In this document: positions 14,370 through 27,900 of the stretch, one piece after another
How positions within the stretch are numbered: position 1 is the first letter of the stretch
How the letters are laid out: the number at the start of each line of letters is the position of its first letter
Assembly: GCA_008360955.1 (NCBI GenBank)
Contig: LUCM01003804.1
Span: forward strand, 320,472-384,471
Reading direction: 5' to 3'
Length of the DNA: 64,000 nt
From: Fasciolopsis buskii
Taxonomy: Eukaryota > Platyhelminthes > Trematoda > Plagiorchiida > Fasciolidae
Program-made: the position numbers and the translations under genes
The notes under the pieces: generated by a model
What the model was told of the DNA's origin: nothing
What the model saw: the letters and a program-made list of their open reading frames with translations, nothing else
Databases searched by the model: none

Positions 14370-14740
14370 GGTAGTTGCATCCCATCAGGTAGTCACATTT
14401 TGAGTGCAGTGTCTTCGAGGAAACGGAAGATCCGAGTGGCATTCAACCATCTGTAGCGTTAACATAACATCTCAAAGTTCGAGTTTACACAGCTGCAGTC
14501 CAACTGACGGCAGGTGCAGAAAGACTGCCGGTAGTTAGACACCGTTATCTTCGGAGTATTAGCAGAATACGGTGGAAGAATTATCTACATAGCCCAGAGG
14601 TTACCCAAAAGGCACTAGGCCCTAGGGTTCATTCTTTAGAAGAGCAAGTGAATCTGAATGGATTAAAGTCATTGAGTCATGTGTTGCGCATGCCCCCAGA
14701 ATGGCTACTTCGTTGTACGCTGTTCCTCGAGACAGATGAT
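14370..14740 (+). mobile_element. Older RTE family relic, C-terminal part
   Basis: Frame-shifted pieces match YLGSCIxPGG (14370), the RIxKARxAFxxLRHLW region (14410-14450), and the GHVLRMPxxRL region (LSHVLRMPPEWLLRCTLF near 14670-14720). It lies downstream of the CARNMT1 stop on the opposite strand. Confidence 0.6.
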
Positions 14741-15458
14741 ATTTGGTAGATGGTTCAAGGTGAACTCTCAATGACATGACAAAGAGGCATGCAAGCCTTG
14801 ACCAGTGAACTGACTCTTGTGGAATGGGGATTAGGTGACATGGCACAATCTCACAGTCGATGGCGTTCTTGAATTCGGCTTCCTTTTTCTTCTGCATAGT
14901 TGCACACCTTAAAACCTCGAATTTTTTCCTCGTTCTTACTGTCTTCTTTGAATGAATGATGCCGTGAACCAGCAACCAAAATCAGAGCACTTTGATGCAC
15001 GGCTAACGGTTGTAAAAACCAAAACATAATTTCGTCCTTGCATGCGATTCACAAGAGCGCCACATTGTAGAATTTAAGCTACGACCAAGAATCCGACGAA
15101 CTGTCGCCAAAAAGAGCGACAATGACCCTGAGATCTGGATTTTGGTGAAAATAGCATAAGACTCTCAGTGAGTTACGGTGCGCTAACAACGCATGCGATA
15201 CTGAAACACTGATTATCACCAAACTCAACTGGCAGAAGGCAGTAAATATGAATCAAATTCTTCAAACTGATTATCAGCGATAATGCCCTAAAATGACTGC
15301 AACACGTAATAATCGAATCTCTATACCCGAGTTTTTGACCTGCCATGGATGAATGAATGAAAAGTGAGCGAGATAAAAAAAATAGTCTTCGTGTATATGA
15401 CTGTGGTTTGAAACTTTGGGGGGTGGTCGTTTGTACAAGTCATACACAGACACGCATG

Positions 15459-15478
15459 CGTGTGTGTGTGTGTGTGTA
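15459..15478. repeat. (GT)n microsatellite
   Basis: A pure short GT tract about 360 bp past the CARNMT1 stop. Confidence 0.85.
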
Positions 15479-15839
15479 CTCGAGCACGAATCCACACATG
15501 ATGTGTTTCAGAATGGTGACTTTCGCGTACGAGAACAACAAAAATGCTCAGCTTCAAACTTCATGAGCAGACAAATATAAACTCCACGATGATGGTGATG
15601 GGTCCGTTGGAACAAAATGATGCGAGGGTAAGACAGACGGGATGGACGCAGTGCAATAGTGACAAAAATTTCTTTTGCTTATTCACTTTTAGACTGGGTA
15701 CAATGGGAGATGAACCGAAAAGTTCGATACCTGCCGGTAGTGGTGGTAGTGTGAAAAACGATGACGCGCACACATACACACTGGACAAGGTATGCCATTG
15801 TCCGGGAACACACGGAAGACAGATCCAAGAGAGTTCATT

Positions 15840-15944
15840 TCAACTTAAAGGTTTTCGGAACAATCCGTATACGCATGAGTATTCGTACGATAGCATAGAT
15901 GCAGAGTTCTGTGTATAACCACAACGAATGCCAGTCTTCTCTTT
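15840..15944 (-). CDS. CARNMT1: CARNMT1 exon 8 (C-terminus and stop)
   Basis: The exon encodes residues 354-387 and TGA. It contains [19 protein letters not shown] and ends FRKPLS, aligning with the human ending [24 protein letters not shown]. The acceptor CCGATTTTCAG is in phase 0, as exon 7 requires. It was missed at first because a longer open frame (15544-15918) covers it on the opposite strand. No AATAAA is obvious in the first 500 bases downstream; AATAAG about 160 bases beyond the stop is a weak candidate. Confidence 0.92.
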   Translation of the reverse strand, partial: KEKTGIRCGYTQNSASMLSYEYSCVYGLFRKPLS

Positions 15945-18900
15945 CTGAAAATCGGACGTATGGAAACGGACAGATCAGGTGAGCGGAATTAAAATAAATT
16001 GTGCAATCCTAAAATAGAAGTATCCTAATTAGAAATTGCGAAAATGTGAGTAAACAGCATGCTGCCAGTTAGACAGATTGAATTGCCGATTCGCCCAAAT
16101 TTAGTCCAAAGTGTAATATCACAAATAATTCTGCTCAGTATAATGGGGAAAATTTAATCCAGCATTCCAGACGAGTCATGTGAGTGATTTTTTGAACCAA
16201 TGGATTTTACAATTACCTCAATCACATCTAATTTTTATAGGTAGACACTCTGAGTCTGACAGCAAACAGCGCTAATCACTGCAGTTCCTTCGAGCTCATA
16301 TTTGGCAACCGATCACTTTTTTACGATATGCTGAGCACATGCGTGTACCGAAAGGAGCGTATTTTATGCCGCTAGGGGAACCGGTAACTCTGATCCAAAA
16401 ACTTGGTACTAATAGGTCGACTTCATTTATCAATCTTCTGGCTAGTCTATGTCGTGGATCCCCGCAACTCATTGAACTGGGCATCTGCAGAGACAGATCT
16501 AGAAGCAATGGACTCAGGAAATACTGTCTTAATCGGAAGTTCAACGTCGAAATGTATTATTATTGCAATGCATACATGATACGAAAAAATGCCCCTCCCT
16601 TAAATTGTTTGATTTTTGTGTTAACTGTGAAAGCACTGATCCGTGCGTTGATTATGAGAATCCTAGTAAGAAGAAATAAGAGTAATACTGGATTGGGAAT
16701 AAAGCAACTGGTATGTAAGCTCACGCCTCGCATCCTGTTGCTGGAAGCATTAACAACTATGATTATTCGTTACACGTTACCTATAAGCCCATCCAGAAAT
16801 TCAAAACGAAATTTGTTCCCAGCCGTCACTTTTGTTCACATCTGAGTATCGACGGAACCACACAAGGGAGTTTATCCCTCGAACACTCCTGTAATGAATT
16901 CTTCTCGATGGGATATGCGTTGTTTTCCCCAGAAGGTTGCGATTTGAACTAGTGATTTTTACGAACAATCTGTCTCCCGTTCTCATGTTTATTTTCGTTA
17001 CTCAATTCCCAAAGACAGTACGTTACAACCGTTGTCCTTTTACCTTTGAATCAGTCGTGTCAAACATCTGTCAACCCTCGGTATTTCGAAAGTGGAGAAG
17101 AGGAATATTTCTACTCCATGTCCCCTATTAATCTGTCAGATGTTTCTCTCTAAACTGATCATTTCTGAACGACGGCGATATTTTTTGTAACGGATCTGAA
17201 ACGTATTTCACTCGAAATCACACAGGCGAACGTGTCGCAAAATGAATCATGTTATCCCCCATCTAAACAGCACATGGTGTCTTAACAGCTATGCTAAATC
17301 GTGGGTAGTGACAACTTCTCGGCAAAAGGACTAAACCGACCCACTCAGGTGAGGTATCTCATCCACATGTGACGGGAGCAATTCACCCAAATCACACGAC
17401 AAACCATTCGATAACTGAAGGCGTGCATAAACATAAAGTTTGCCGGGCATCAAGCGCTAAGGTGCAGATGTTATTTTTGGTGTTATTTTTATACTGTTAC
17501 ATAAGTTGCCACAGATGCAGTGGGGTACTATCAAGAAGAAAAGAGACGAAAAAATTGATTCAAGCCGCGCAAACCTAGCAACCGGAGCTGTAATTTGAAC
17601 TGCTGCTCTCAGAGAACCAACTTACTCTGTCACCGCAGCATGAAACGAACAATCACTAAACGTCATGTAGATTACATAGTCAGTTTCTCGTCGGTTCCCC
17701 AGGTTGCAAATAGAGAACGAGGCACAAGATTGGTGATCGTTAAGGAAAAAAGATAAACAGCCGCGAACGAGAAGTAGCAGTATCAAAGACATGGTGGTTT
17801 TTACTTGACAAACTCTTTTGATAAAATAGCGTAATGACCGATTGGTCACGTCGTGACGTTGCCAGTGTGACCTATTAGCAAGTAAGAGTACAGTTCCTTT
17901 TCTTCAATTTGCTTACTCTAGAAGAGGCGTAAAAATCGCGCATCTCGGTCAACGACTCCACTGTAAACCCTGGGACTTCTGGGCTTCAGACGAGAAGTGA
18001 TCAAAAGAGGTAGGAAATGGAATACTGAATAGCGGCTCTTGATAGTCTGTGAATACAATGAAGTCTGTTAACCAAGGGCTCGGGATGTGATCCCTTAAGA
18101 CAACACCCCACTTCGATTTGGGCAACCGCGTAGTAGGAGACCCAGGAAGAAGCTTTTGACTGTGTTGGCCATTCGATGGCGTAGAAAAGTCTGAAAGATG
18201 CACCATGTACGGCGAGCCACACATAGCGCTTTAACTTCTTTTCTTCTCTTGTTTCTTCCTTTTTAAAAATGGTTCGGTCAGGACAACCTGTGGACAGATG
18301 TTTCTGAATCGATGAAGGGATGTACAACGAGAGAACAGCCAAAACAACGCTCAATTCAATTCAGAGGATAAAGAAAATATAACAGAGTACGAAAGCACAT
18401 TTTAGTGAGACATACCAGAGTCTCAAAGCCCATACGATCAATGGCCAATCGCAGCTCGTCGTAGGACAACTCCAAAGAATCTTCCCCGGGAATATCAGAG
18501 AAATGGTAGAGCAACGGTCCTGGAAAATAGCAGAAAGAGTCATAAAAACGACAAAATCACTTGGGAATATTTAATCCAGTGATAAAACGCGCCCCACTTT
18601 TTAATACTTACGTGCTGATTAAGACGAAAACTGAGATATAATTAGAAGACCGATAGAGTAGAATTTCGAATCATAGGAACAGCGGTGGTCGTTTTAGTAA
18701 TAAATTGTAATTAGCCGTCTTACTTGTTTGGCTATGTCAACTGACCAGATGAAATGTTTCACATGATTTTACACCACGCCAGTTAGCGGAATCACGGCTG
18801 TCACCCACCCCCCACCCCCCACCCCGCTAAAGCAGCCTGTTACGCTATGTTATGTTATGCATTATGTTCATTGAAAATGGTGCGACCAAAGGCTCATTAC

Positions 18901-21900
18901 TGTCCAATACCACATCATACTTTGACTGAGCACCTCTCTTAACTATCTCGGACCGGTAACATACAAACCATTTCTGGTGAGTAGTCATCTAGGGGTATGG
19001 CTGGGATTGCCTGACCCAAGCATACTTGACAGGACCAAACTTTCCGTATTACAATTGCGGCTACTGAAATTTTCGACAGTAGGTAACTGATCAACGAAAA
19101 ACTCTGGCGTATTCTCAAATGAAAGGTTGACGACACTACCCTTGGCCGATTCTTGAGACAAAAGTACTGGTTCATGTCAGGGACGGAATACACATGATCA
19201 AAAGTATTCACACTTTTTGATTTACGAACAAAAATAAACTCGATTTTCGCAAAGTCTTTCTATAATCTGGTGGTGATGGTCAAGCGGTCAGCCTCGTCGC
19301 GCTGATTCGCAAACGAGAAGCGCTCGAATTCGTCCATCATTGGCAATTCCTCATTCGACAGCTTATAATTAGACAAGGACCCCTAGCCGAAAATTCACAG
19401 AGATGTTATTTAGTAAATGCTATAGGAAGTAAAAAAGAAAGGGTAATTATTATGATGGAAAGGCAAGTAGTCAATCGGTGGCTCAACATCTCTGCTCCGC
19501 AAAATTGAGTGACACATCGGATAAGTTGTTTTTCGTCCGTCGCGAACTCCGTTTGAGTACCATAAAACCGCTAACACAACATCCAAAGTACCCAGTAGGA
19601 GTTTCATCGGCATCGGGAATGCGTGTGTGCATCATATCAGAATGTGGCTATTGCTCACCAAAATTGATCCAATAACCACCAGGTTTAAGAATTAGCCAAA
19701 TTGATTCCAAGTATTGCAAAATATTGTGAGCTGTGTCGATGAAGAACACGGTAGTTATGCAATCCCAAGAATCTGTCAACAGGTAGGCGTGGGAAAAAGG
19801 AAGCATGCATTAGAATGTTAGGTGACCATGGACGAAAACTGGCGAATTTGCCAGGAAGGTAGGCTACGGTTGCGTTAAAACAGCATTCTCTTAAAAAACA
19901 GTACGGAAAATCAGTTCAAAAGCTAAAACCAATCGAGACATCCATCGCTTACAAATACTGCCGATTATGATGAACCCAAAAATCTTCTGGTAATATCCAC
20001 AGAGTTGTAGAGCTTGCGAAATATAATGAAGCACTAGTAAATACCATGAATTTATTTACAGGTTTCCCTTAGTATATCTGTTTGTAGACTGTAATACGGT
20101 TGGTACAACACGTGACCTTGATTGTCTGGGGAGACTGGCGACAATCATTTGTTAATTGGGATATTTTGCGTTAACCCAGGTCTAATAATCATGATAGACC
20201 ATGAATAGAAAAGGTTTCGCTCAAGAAGGATCTTGATTTATATCAAAGTTGACCTCGAGCCATGGTTATTTAAGTGCATTGAGTGAACTGCTTGGACTGC
20301 TATCATGACACGGATCATTACCGATATATCATATATCAATGCACAGATAGAGATGAATAAAATTTAAAGGTCAAGAGTCTCTTGGAGTATGACTTATTTG
20401 TGCAAAAAACGGGGAATATAAAAATCCTGTGTATAGGTACAAAGTGCTGAGAGCACTTGAGTCTGGAGAATTGATAATTTTGCTGATGGATGCAGGGCAT
20501 GTGGAGACTTAAAAACTAGCAAAAACGCGCGATTATAGAGGGCAACTCTTCGAAAAACTGTCCTGTTTTTTTATCGCCGTCCAAGTTGTTTAGCTGATTA
20601 GAACAAAATGAGAAAAGGCCAAACATACGGACCAAAATGGAATGCATTGTGAAAAAGGGAATTCCTAATAATGTGTTGGTGGAAACATTCCTGTGATTCC
20701 AACAAAGCAGATAACTTAAAGAAACCAGTGTCTCTGAAAAAGCTCCGTTCTTCATTCCTCCAGAATTTAGTAACCATGCTATCCTGGGCAGTGACTTCCT
20801 CTCAATCTGTCATTAACCGGGTGTAATCACACTTGGCTCCTGGGAATTCTATATATAAAAGCATACCACGGCCTGAATTCCGAACCTTTACAAAAAGTGT
20901 TTCATGGCTTGCTAGCTCTATCACCGTTTACCGGTAAAAAACAGGGCAAGCCGCACTAATCAATGCCATTTTAAAAGCAGCTACATCTTTCTATAAAAAC
21001 AGTAAATTTGCAAGGAAAAAAGAGAGTGCATGTACAAAAGACGGAAAGGATAATAATGCTGCATTAGTCAACACGCAGAAATGTACAAATGCACGTTTGC
21101 AATCATTGACTAAATAAAAAATGAAAACACGACCGCCACTGTTCACGGTTCACTGCTATATCCTTCAATGTCTCTAGTCAACGGATCTTCCGAGCCCCAA
21201 ACCACGAAGACGTGAGACTCCTGCTTAACCTAAGTCCACTGTGCATTCTCTTATTCCACCTTGCAACATCATCCACTCACCTCCAACTGGCTTCTTCTAC
21301 TCCGTGAGAAGAACGCAAAATACGGCACGATATGGTAGATGAATGTTCGCCATACGTAACACGTGACCCAACCAGCGTAGACTACCAAGCTCAGTACGCT
21401 AAGATAAGGTATTCTCATAATCGACACATAATACTAGGTTCTTGTCCTCCACCTTACTCACCTGCTCAATCCATACAATCCCAGGGGTAATACGCAAATA
21501 CATTCAAACGGCAAACATCTCCGCCACGTATACTCCATTTTTCGCAACCATAAAACAGAACTGGGCGCATTATAGCACAGTGCACACGACCTTTCAACTT
21601 CAGTGAAATATCAGACCGACGCCACAAGTGCTTCAGTCTAGCGTTCGTCAATAGGTATACGTGTGTTTACCTCTTATGCCGTGCTACCATCGTTCGACAT
21701 GAAACTATCAAGCTAAGTGGGACGCTCCACAATCGTTAGTTCCTCCCCATCCAGTATCAAGTTCGGGACTACTGCTATCCAGTCTAGTAACAGCACTTTG
21801 CACATCGAAGGTGCAAAGAACATGCCGAACCGAGCCACAGACCTCGAGAGTCTGTCTAGTGCACCTTGTGCATGTCCCGCGGATTCCAACGAGCACACGA

Positions 21901-24900
21901 CGTCAACTGCGTGCACTAGGTTACACAGCTCCTCGTCATTTGCCAGTCCGACTCTTACATCCTGGAGACCTCCTAAAGCATCTTCCATCACCTCGTCGAT
22001 CAAGAAGTTGCACAGGAATGGAGAGATAGGATAGCCTTGTCGAAAACCGCTAGTCGTTTGGAATTAATCCGACAGTTTACCGTGCACTCTCATGCGACCA
22101 CACGTATGCAAGTACAATGCTCGCAACAGGTTCACGAACTTCACTGGCATACCTTTCCGGTGGAGGGCAATGAGTAGGGTTGTCTGATCCACTGAGTCGA
22201 ACTCACCTTTTTAGTCGGGAAAGAGTACGATCCTATGGCGATAGTGTGCGTGGCTTGCTTCGAGTAACCGCTAAAGAGTGAATATTTGGTTAATGCGACC
22301 TTCAACCTGGACGAAATCCGGCCTGCTGTTCGCGGATGTTACTCTCGCGAACCGTTAACAAACGGTGCAGAATTATCAAAGCTAAGTAACTGAGCTTGGC
22401 AACTATCGGAACTAAACTAATCCCACGATAACTGCTGCAGTCCGTCCGTGTACCCTTCTTCAAGAAGGGTATAATCAGTGAGCAATGAAGTAAGTGATTT
22501 CACCAGAGCTTCCCCATACCGTTGAAAAGAGTTGGGGGGAGGTCGTCGGGACCGGCAACTTTACCGCTCTTCAGAAACCGAATATTCTACTGCAATTCCA
22601 CCTCCGTTGGGGGACCAAGTGACACCTCCGAAAGATTCACAGCTGCAGACGTTGGACTAAATACGTTAGCGTGTGGCCAGCGAAACTCTGCCCAACGTTG
22701 CAGTCTTTTCCGTCTACCTTGGATGAGCCTTCCAGTCCTTTCGCGTACGACTTCACTAACCAAAGTTCGCCGCCCACCGCTGTCGTGTATAAACTTAAAC
22801 AGTCTTGGACTGTTACCTGAAGCGGACGCTTTCTCGATCTCTTCGGCTACCTTAACCCACCAGCTTTCACCGTCCTTCTCAAGGCTGATTGTCAACTGAC
22901 GCTGCAACTGCCGACGCATCTTGCTCACTTCCCTGCAGTTAGGGAGCTGGCGTTTTTGTTCCATTAGACCCAGAGACCCTTGCGATATCCAGTGTTTTTG
23001 ATGAACGCTAGATCTAGGACCACAGGCGAAATCTGCTGACAAATAAAAAGCCTGCTTAATTTGATCTCACTGCTTGTCTACGTTGCTGCTCGTTGCATTT
23101 CTTAGTTCCTCGGATAGTTTCTATTCGCAGCTGTTGCGAACAGCCCAATCACATAGACCTTCGACAGCCAGTCGGGTTTGTGGCCTGCGTCGATGGCCGT
23201 TGAGCTGCAGCAAAAATTGCACTAAAACTAACGCATGGTCCGATTCGACGTAAGTGGTCCAGTATGATCGACAGTTCTGGACAGAACCACGACAACGGTA
23301 GCTAACTGCGATATCGACAATCTGACTCAGACCACCTGTCGAGTTAGTAGAGCGCCATGTCGCTGTGCGACGCGAACTGTGTCGGAAGTTCGTACTAGAT
23401 AGGAATAGATTAGTGTCTACACAGAATTCTTTCTCCATTATCTATTCGCTGAGCAGGCAAGACGCTCCGACCACCTAAATGGGTTTCCGATGCACTGAGT
23501 TTTCCAACTTGTGCATTAAAGTCACCTGCTACCACAACAATATCAAAGCCTTTACTCTTCCAAACAAGGGTGACGAGGCCATCGTAAAATTCGTCTTCTC
23601 CACGTCAGTGCTGCAGTCTGTTGAAGCGTACGTCGACATGACAAATAAACTGCGCTCAACACAACTATCCTCCCTACAGCCTCACGGCGCACAAGCGACT
23701 GTTGACTGGGATCCAGTCTAAAAGGGCTGCTTTAGCCTTCCCACTTAACACTATTCCTACATCGCATTGACTCAGCTTGAGGTGCTTCGTCTGCTGAGGT
23801 GTGCAAGAAATACCTTGACGAGACATTATGCGCAGTCAGTTGAATTGCTCTACTCAAGTCCTGAATTCATGTTTCACTCACGCAGCAGACATCAATCGAA
23901 AGTGAGTCCACTGCCAGAGCCAAACAGGTCTGTTGGCCAACCTGCATCAAAGTGCGCACATTGAAGGAACCGAAATTCAGAAGCTGACGAGGCTTGAGAA
24001 AATGTGAGCTAACAGACTGAAAACCACCTACTACACTACCTGACAACGAACCGTTGCCATTATCGGACGTGTTGTCAGTGGGAACACTAAGAGTAGACAG
24101 AAGGGGCAAAGAGATTCGGTTGGAGACGGAAGAGACAGATTGAATAAAAGAGAGGGAACTGAGCAGTAGCATACTTTACCCACCCCGCCTGCGCTCGATG
24201 CAATGGGCAGTGTGATCCTGATTATCCCACGCGACGACCGATGCAGTGTGGAATTATTTGTAGGCGTGTAACTCATGGGGATTGATGGACGGGTACTGCT
24301 AGTGAGTCCAACCGCTAAGCAGAAGAATGATTAAGGTTCTCAACCAAAGCCTTTGGTTCTGACAAGAACCTGACCGCAAGGCAGCGGGGTATAGCTCAGT
24401 GGAAGCCCATCTACTTGGATCAATTATTCTTCCACTCGTTTTTCCGACTGAGCTGCTAACTCAGATCAACCCCGACCAAGAGACTACTTCGTGAGGCCTC
24501 TACCCATTGACCTTCCGGGCATGATTGGGTCTTCGGCTTGAGATAAGCCATTCTGTATAGCTCATTGGGTCATGGAGGCGCGCAAGCCGTCACATTACGT
24601 CAGGGTGCAGTCTCGTTGTGCTAATTAACTAAGGCATCTAACTATAGGATACTGACGTAAAAATTCTCGAACTCCTTGAAATGGGATAAAATAACTTCAC
24701 ACCGAAGGCGCTGGACGCCAGATCAAAAAGACTGAAGAAATACCAAGGAATAGCGGATGGTCTATCGCTTGCCACTAATTGTTGATGACGGGTTCCAAGC
24801 AGTACACACGCCAAATTTTTGTGCATTCATCTCACCTTGTACTTTCTGGCGGGCTCGCGATGCATCATGGTTGGAATACCCATATGGTGACTAAAATGGG

Positions 24901-27900
24901 AGCTTAACCAAATTTTCAGCACATTTGTTGACTAGATAACTCCAAAGCTTACGGCTGATTATCGAGAAGATTTGCCAGTTCTTGCTGAATAAAACAAATG
25001 CAAATGCAAGTATTCATTTACTCATGCTGTTGCCGATTGAATCGGAGAGTGTTCATATGACGCTTGTTGCAAGAGTTTAGGCAAGGCCAGCGTCGTTATA
25101 AGCCCTTGTTATGACTTATCAACTCAGTTGCAACCAAGTAGTTTAATTACTTGTCTTCTCAACGGTCAGAGTTTTGAATCACTCAACCACATTTGATATC
25201 AGAAACAAAATGAGGCAGTTGGTTCGAGGTGATCGCACTGACAGGATGCATTCCAATGAAGCAGTAAAACCAGCAGAGGTAGTCAGTAGGGACTCAAGGA
25301 CCTCTAGACAAAACCGGAAGTTGGACAATTTAACATCATTTATGTTCGAGCCACCTCTAGTTGTATGATGAGAAGTAACAGCAAAGTGATCCATAGTATC
25401 TCGAAATGAACATTATAGCATGATGGAAGTGAAGTAGTGCGCAATGTAATGTAGGAGAAACTAAGTAACGGATTCTGAGAAGTACCTGAAGGCCATGGAA
25501 ATTCGATTCATTTATGAGGGGCATCAGCATTGCACTAATGTGAGCTGCTTTCGGTTGCTAGTACGCAGTACCTTCTGCTTAAAAGCGAAGCGAACAGGGG
25601 ACGGAAACGTTTCGAGCACTACGTATGTAGACAAAGAAATGTTCTAATCTAAGTTCGCTACTGAGTGCAGCATATAGCCCTACTGTCCAGTGTGTACAAT
25701 CAGCTCGTGGATTCCAACCCGAAAGTCTAACTTTAACTAGGGGAAGACCATATTTTTCAAGATGCTGCGGACGACCTGCATAGACAAGTCTGCTAACCAG
25801 TACCTGGAGCGAAGAGCGATGTACATCGGGGCAGTCGGTCTGCAAGCACGCACAGCACATACTCCAATCACCTCAATTCATTCAAGTTCAATGTCTGTCC
25901 TAGAAATTTAGCGCAATAATTCAATGCCACATGTCCAACTTAAGCGTTACGTTATCAATGTTGCGAGCATACCGGTATTTGAACTTTGAATCTTCGTAAA
26001 TCTGCCACAACGACCATGCTTCCGCATCGAATAACAAGATCAACATTAGAGCTAAGGTGTAAATTAAACCTTTGGTCGATATCTGGATACCACACCAATG
26101 CCACACATGCCTCAAATCGGTAAATCCCAATCTGACCTTCGCTGTACATGACTATACTTCATCACATGTACGTTCACATGGAAAGATAAAAACACCCAGA
26201 CAACAAGAGTAACGCCCTTCATCCACCACTTCCAATATCAGAAAAACGTGCGGCTTCAAGTCAACCTGGTCCTGGAGTAAACGTTTTCCATTACAAAGAG
26301 GGAAACACGTATCAAACATGGTCACATTACTATTCAGAGAGGCTAGAGATACTAGCAACTTACATTGGCCTTCATTCAAAAACATCACAACGTTCGCGTA
26401 ATCCAAATCAAAGTTTCGATGCCACCACTGGGACATGAAGCGAGGGCCAATTCGACGATTGTTCTTATTACACCACACAGGGCAGAGCTGCCTGTTGCTG
26501 GGCCCGTCCCTGGTAGGATAAGGGAACAGCCACCATCCTGGTGGTTCGCTGTGAATAAGGTAGACTCAATCCCACCGAATAAGCGGCCGCGGACAAGCGG
26601 CGGCATTGTCGAAGGCGTGGTGAGACGTCGCCTGTCAAGCCCTTTCCCGAAAATTGTCCCAAAAGCGCGTTGGTGGCATTGTGATGTAGCGAGTGTGATC
26701 CGCCAACCAAATCAGGGCATTCCTCCTTGTCGTGTTCTGCTGATCCAGCAAGGTTTCCCGACGAGGCGTATAAACCTATCATCTGACCACCGCCACATCT
26801 GGAATGGTTCTACTGCCTTGCAGAAAGCGCTTGGCTGCGCAAAGGCTACAGGTCTATCCTCGAATAAAAAGGCCTATTCTAGACTGGGCGACCGAGTTGT
26901 ATAACAGCCCACAACGCATGCAACTACGAGTACGCCCGATCTTTGTGTGGACGTTTATCATTCTTTGCTGAGTCCAAGGGCCATCGGTTATCGTGTTCTT
27001 CGTCACTCGCGTAGCCTTTGAGTCCGTTGATAGGTTTGCATTATGATAGTTTGTTGAGAAATGGAATACCTGAGGAGTATGTGTTGGTCATCAAACAGTT
27101 GTACCGTTATACGTCAGGTCGGGTTAGGACTTATGACCAGCTCTCGCCACTCTTCGTCATCTCCAGTGAAGTATGGAGAGGCTGCCCTCTATCCCTATTT
27201 CTTTTCAACTTTGTCATAGAGGATGTTCTATAGAACGCTTTATCGAGTCTTGTGGACGATGGAGCAAAACTCCTCCCAAGGAACTGAGGTTTTTATTTAG
27301 AGTATGCCGACGATATGATCTTGGTGAGTGACAATGCACAGGCAATTCAACGTGCGTTGGACCGCTTGGCGACTGAGATACGGCATGCGCGTTGCACTTT
27401 TCAAAGTGCAAGGTACTTTTCCGGCAAGAGTTACAGGAGCCTGTACTTGCACTTACCCTTTGTGGTGATCAGTTAGAAGTTAGCTTCAAATGTTTCGTGA
27501 GCCTGACCACACCTGGCGGAGGTGTTGGGGAGGAGGTAACATCGCGAACTGCGAAAACCAAAGCAGCTTTGAAGACCTACGACACTTTTGGCCCCGTCAT
27601 CACATCTGGCTTCCCTTCAAGTGAAGGGTGTACCATGCTACAGTTCATAGTGTTCTGCTTTACCGTTGTGAGACCTGACCTATCTGCGCCGAGGAGGCCC
27701 GGTTACTTTCTGTTTTTCACCACCGATGTCTCCGGAGCATTGCTCGTGTCCAGTGGGGACACTGGGTGAACAACGACGAGGTGCTTGGTCATGTTGGGTG
27801 TAGATAGTCGTACTCTGACTGAGATAATCATTCCAAGCCACATTCGGTCGCCTGAGCACGTATTACGTGTCTTTTCCTCGTCTACCCTTTCGTGCTCTTT

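Larger units (their letters stand above)
18520..19658 (-). other. CARNMT1 intron 6 (1,139 bp)
   Basis: The intron is bounded by GTGAGC and TTTTCCAG. It holds the C-rich repeat and a tRNA-like fragment; otherwise nothing recognised. Confidence 0.85.

Noticed and set aside
15544..15918. 124-codon plus-strand frame with an apparent exon (MGDEPKSSIPAGSGGSVKND) and a good acceptor and donor
   Set aside because: Its second half is the exact antisense of CARNMT1 exon 8, whose C-terminal family motif and splice phase are decisive. The first part would lie in the 3' UTR on the other strand and matches nothing known.
16339..16845. 168-codon plus-strand frame
   Set aside because: No coherent domain; low-complexity hydrophobic stretches; lies in CARNMT1 intron 7. 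Only the short integrase-like piece just upstream is noted.
24380..24460. Possible tRNA gene at the A box GGTATAGCTCAGTGG
   Set aside because: No B box, no cloverleaf and no acceptor-stem pairing. It is part of the repeated RTE 5' UTR.
26365..26904. 179-codon plus-strand frame
   Set aside because: Open on both strands because of CG-rich composition with few stop codons. No motif; kept only as a compositional observation.
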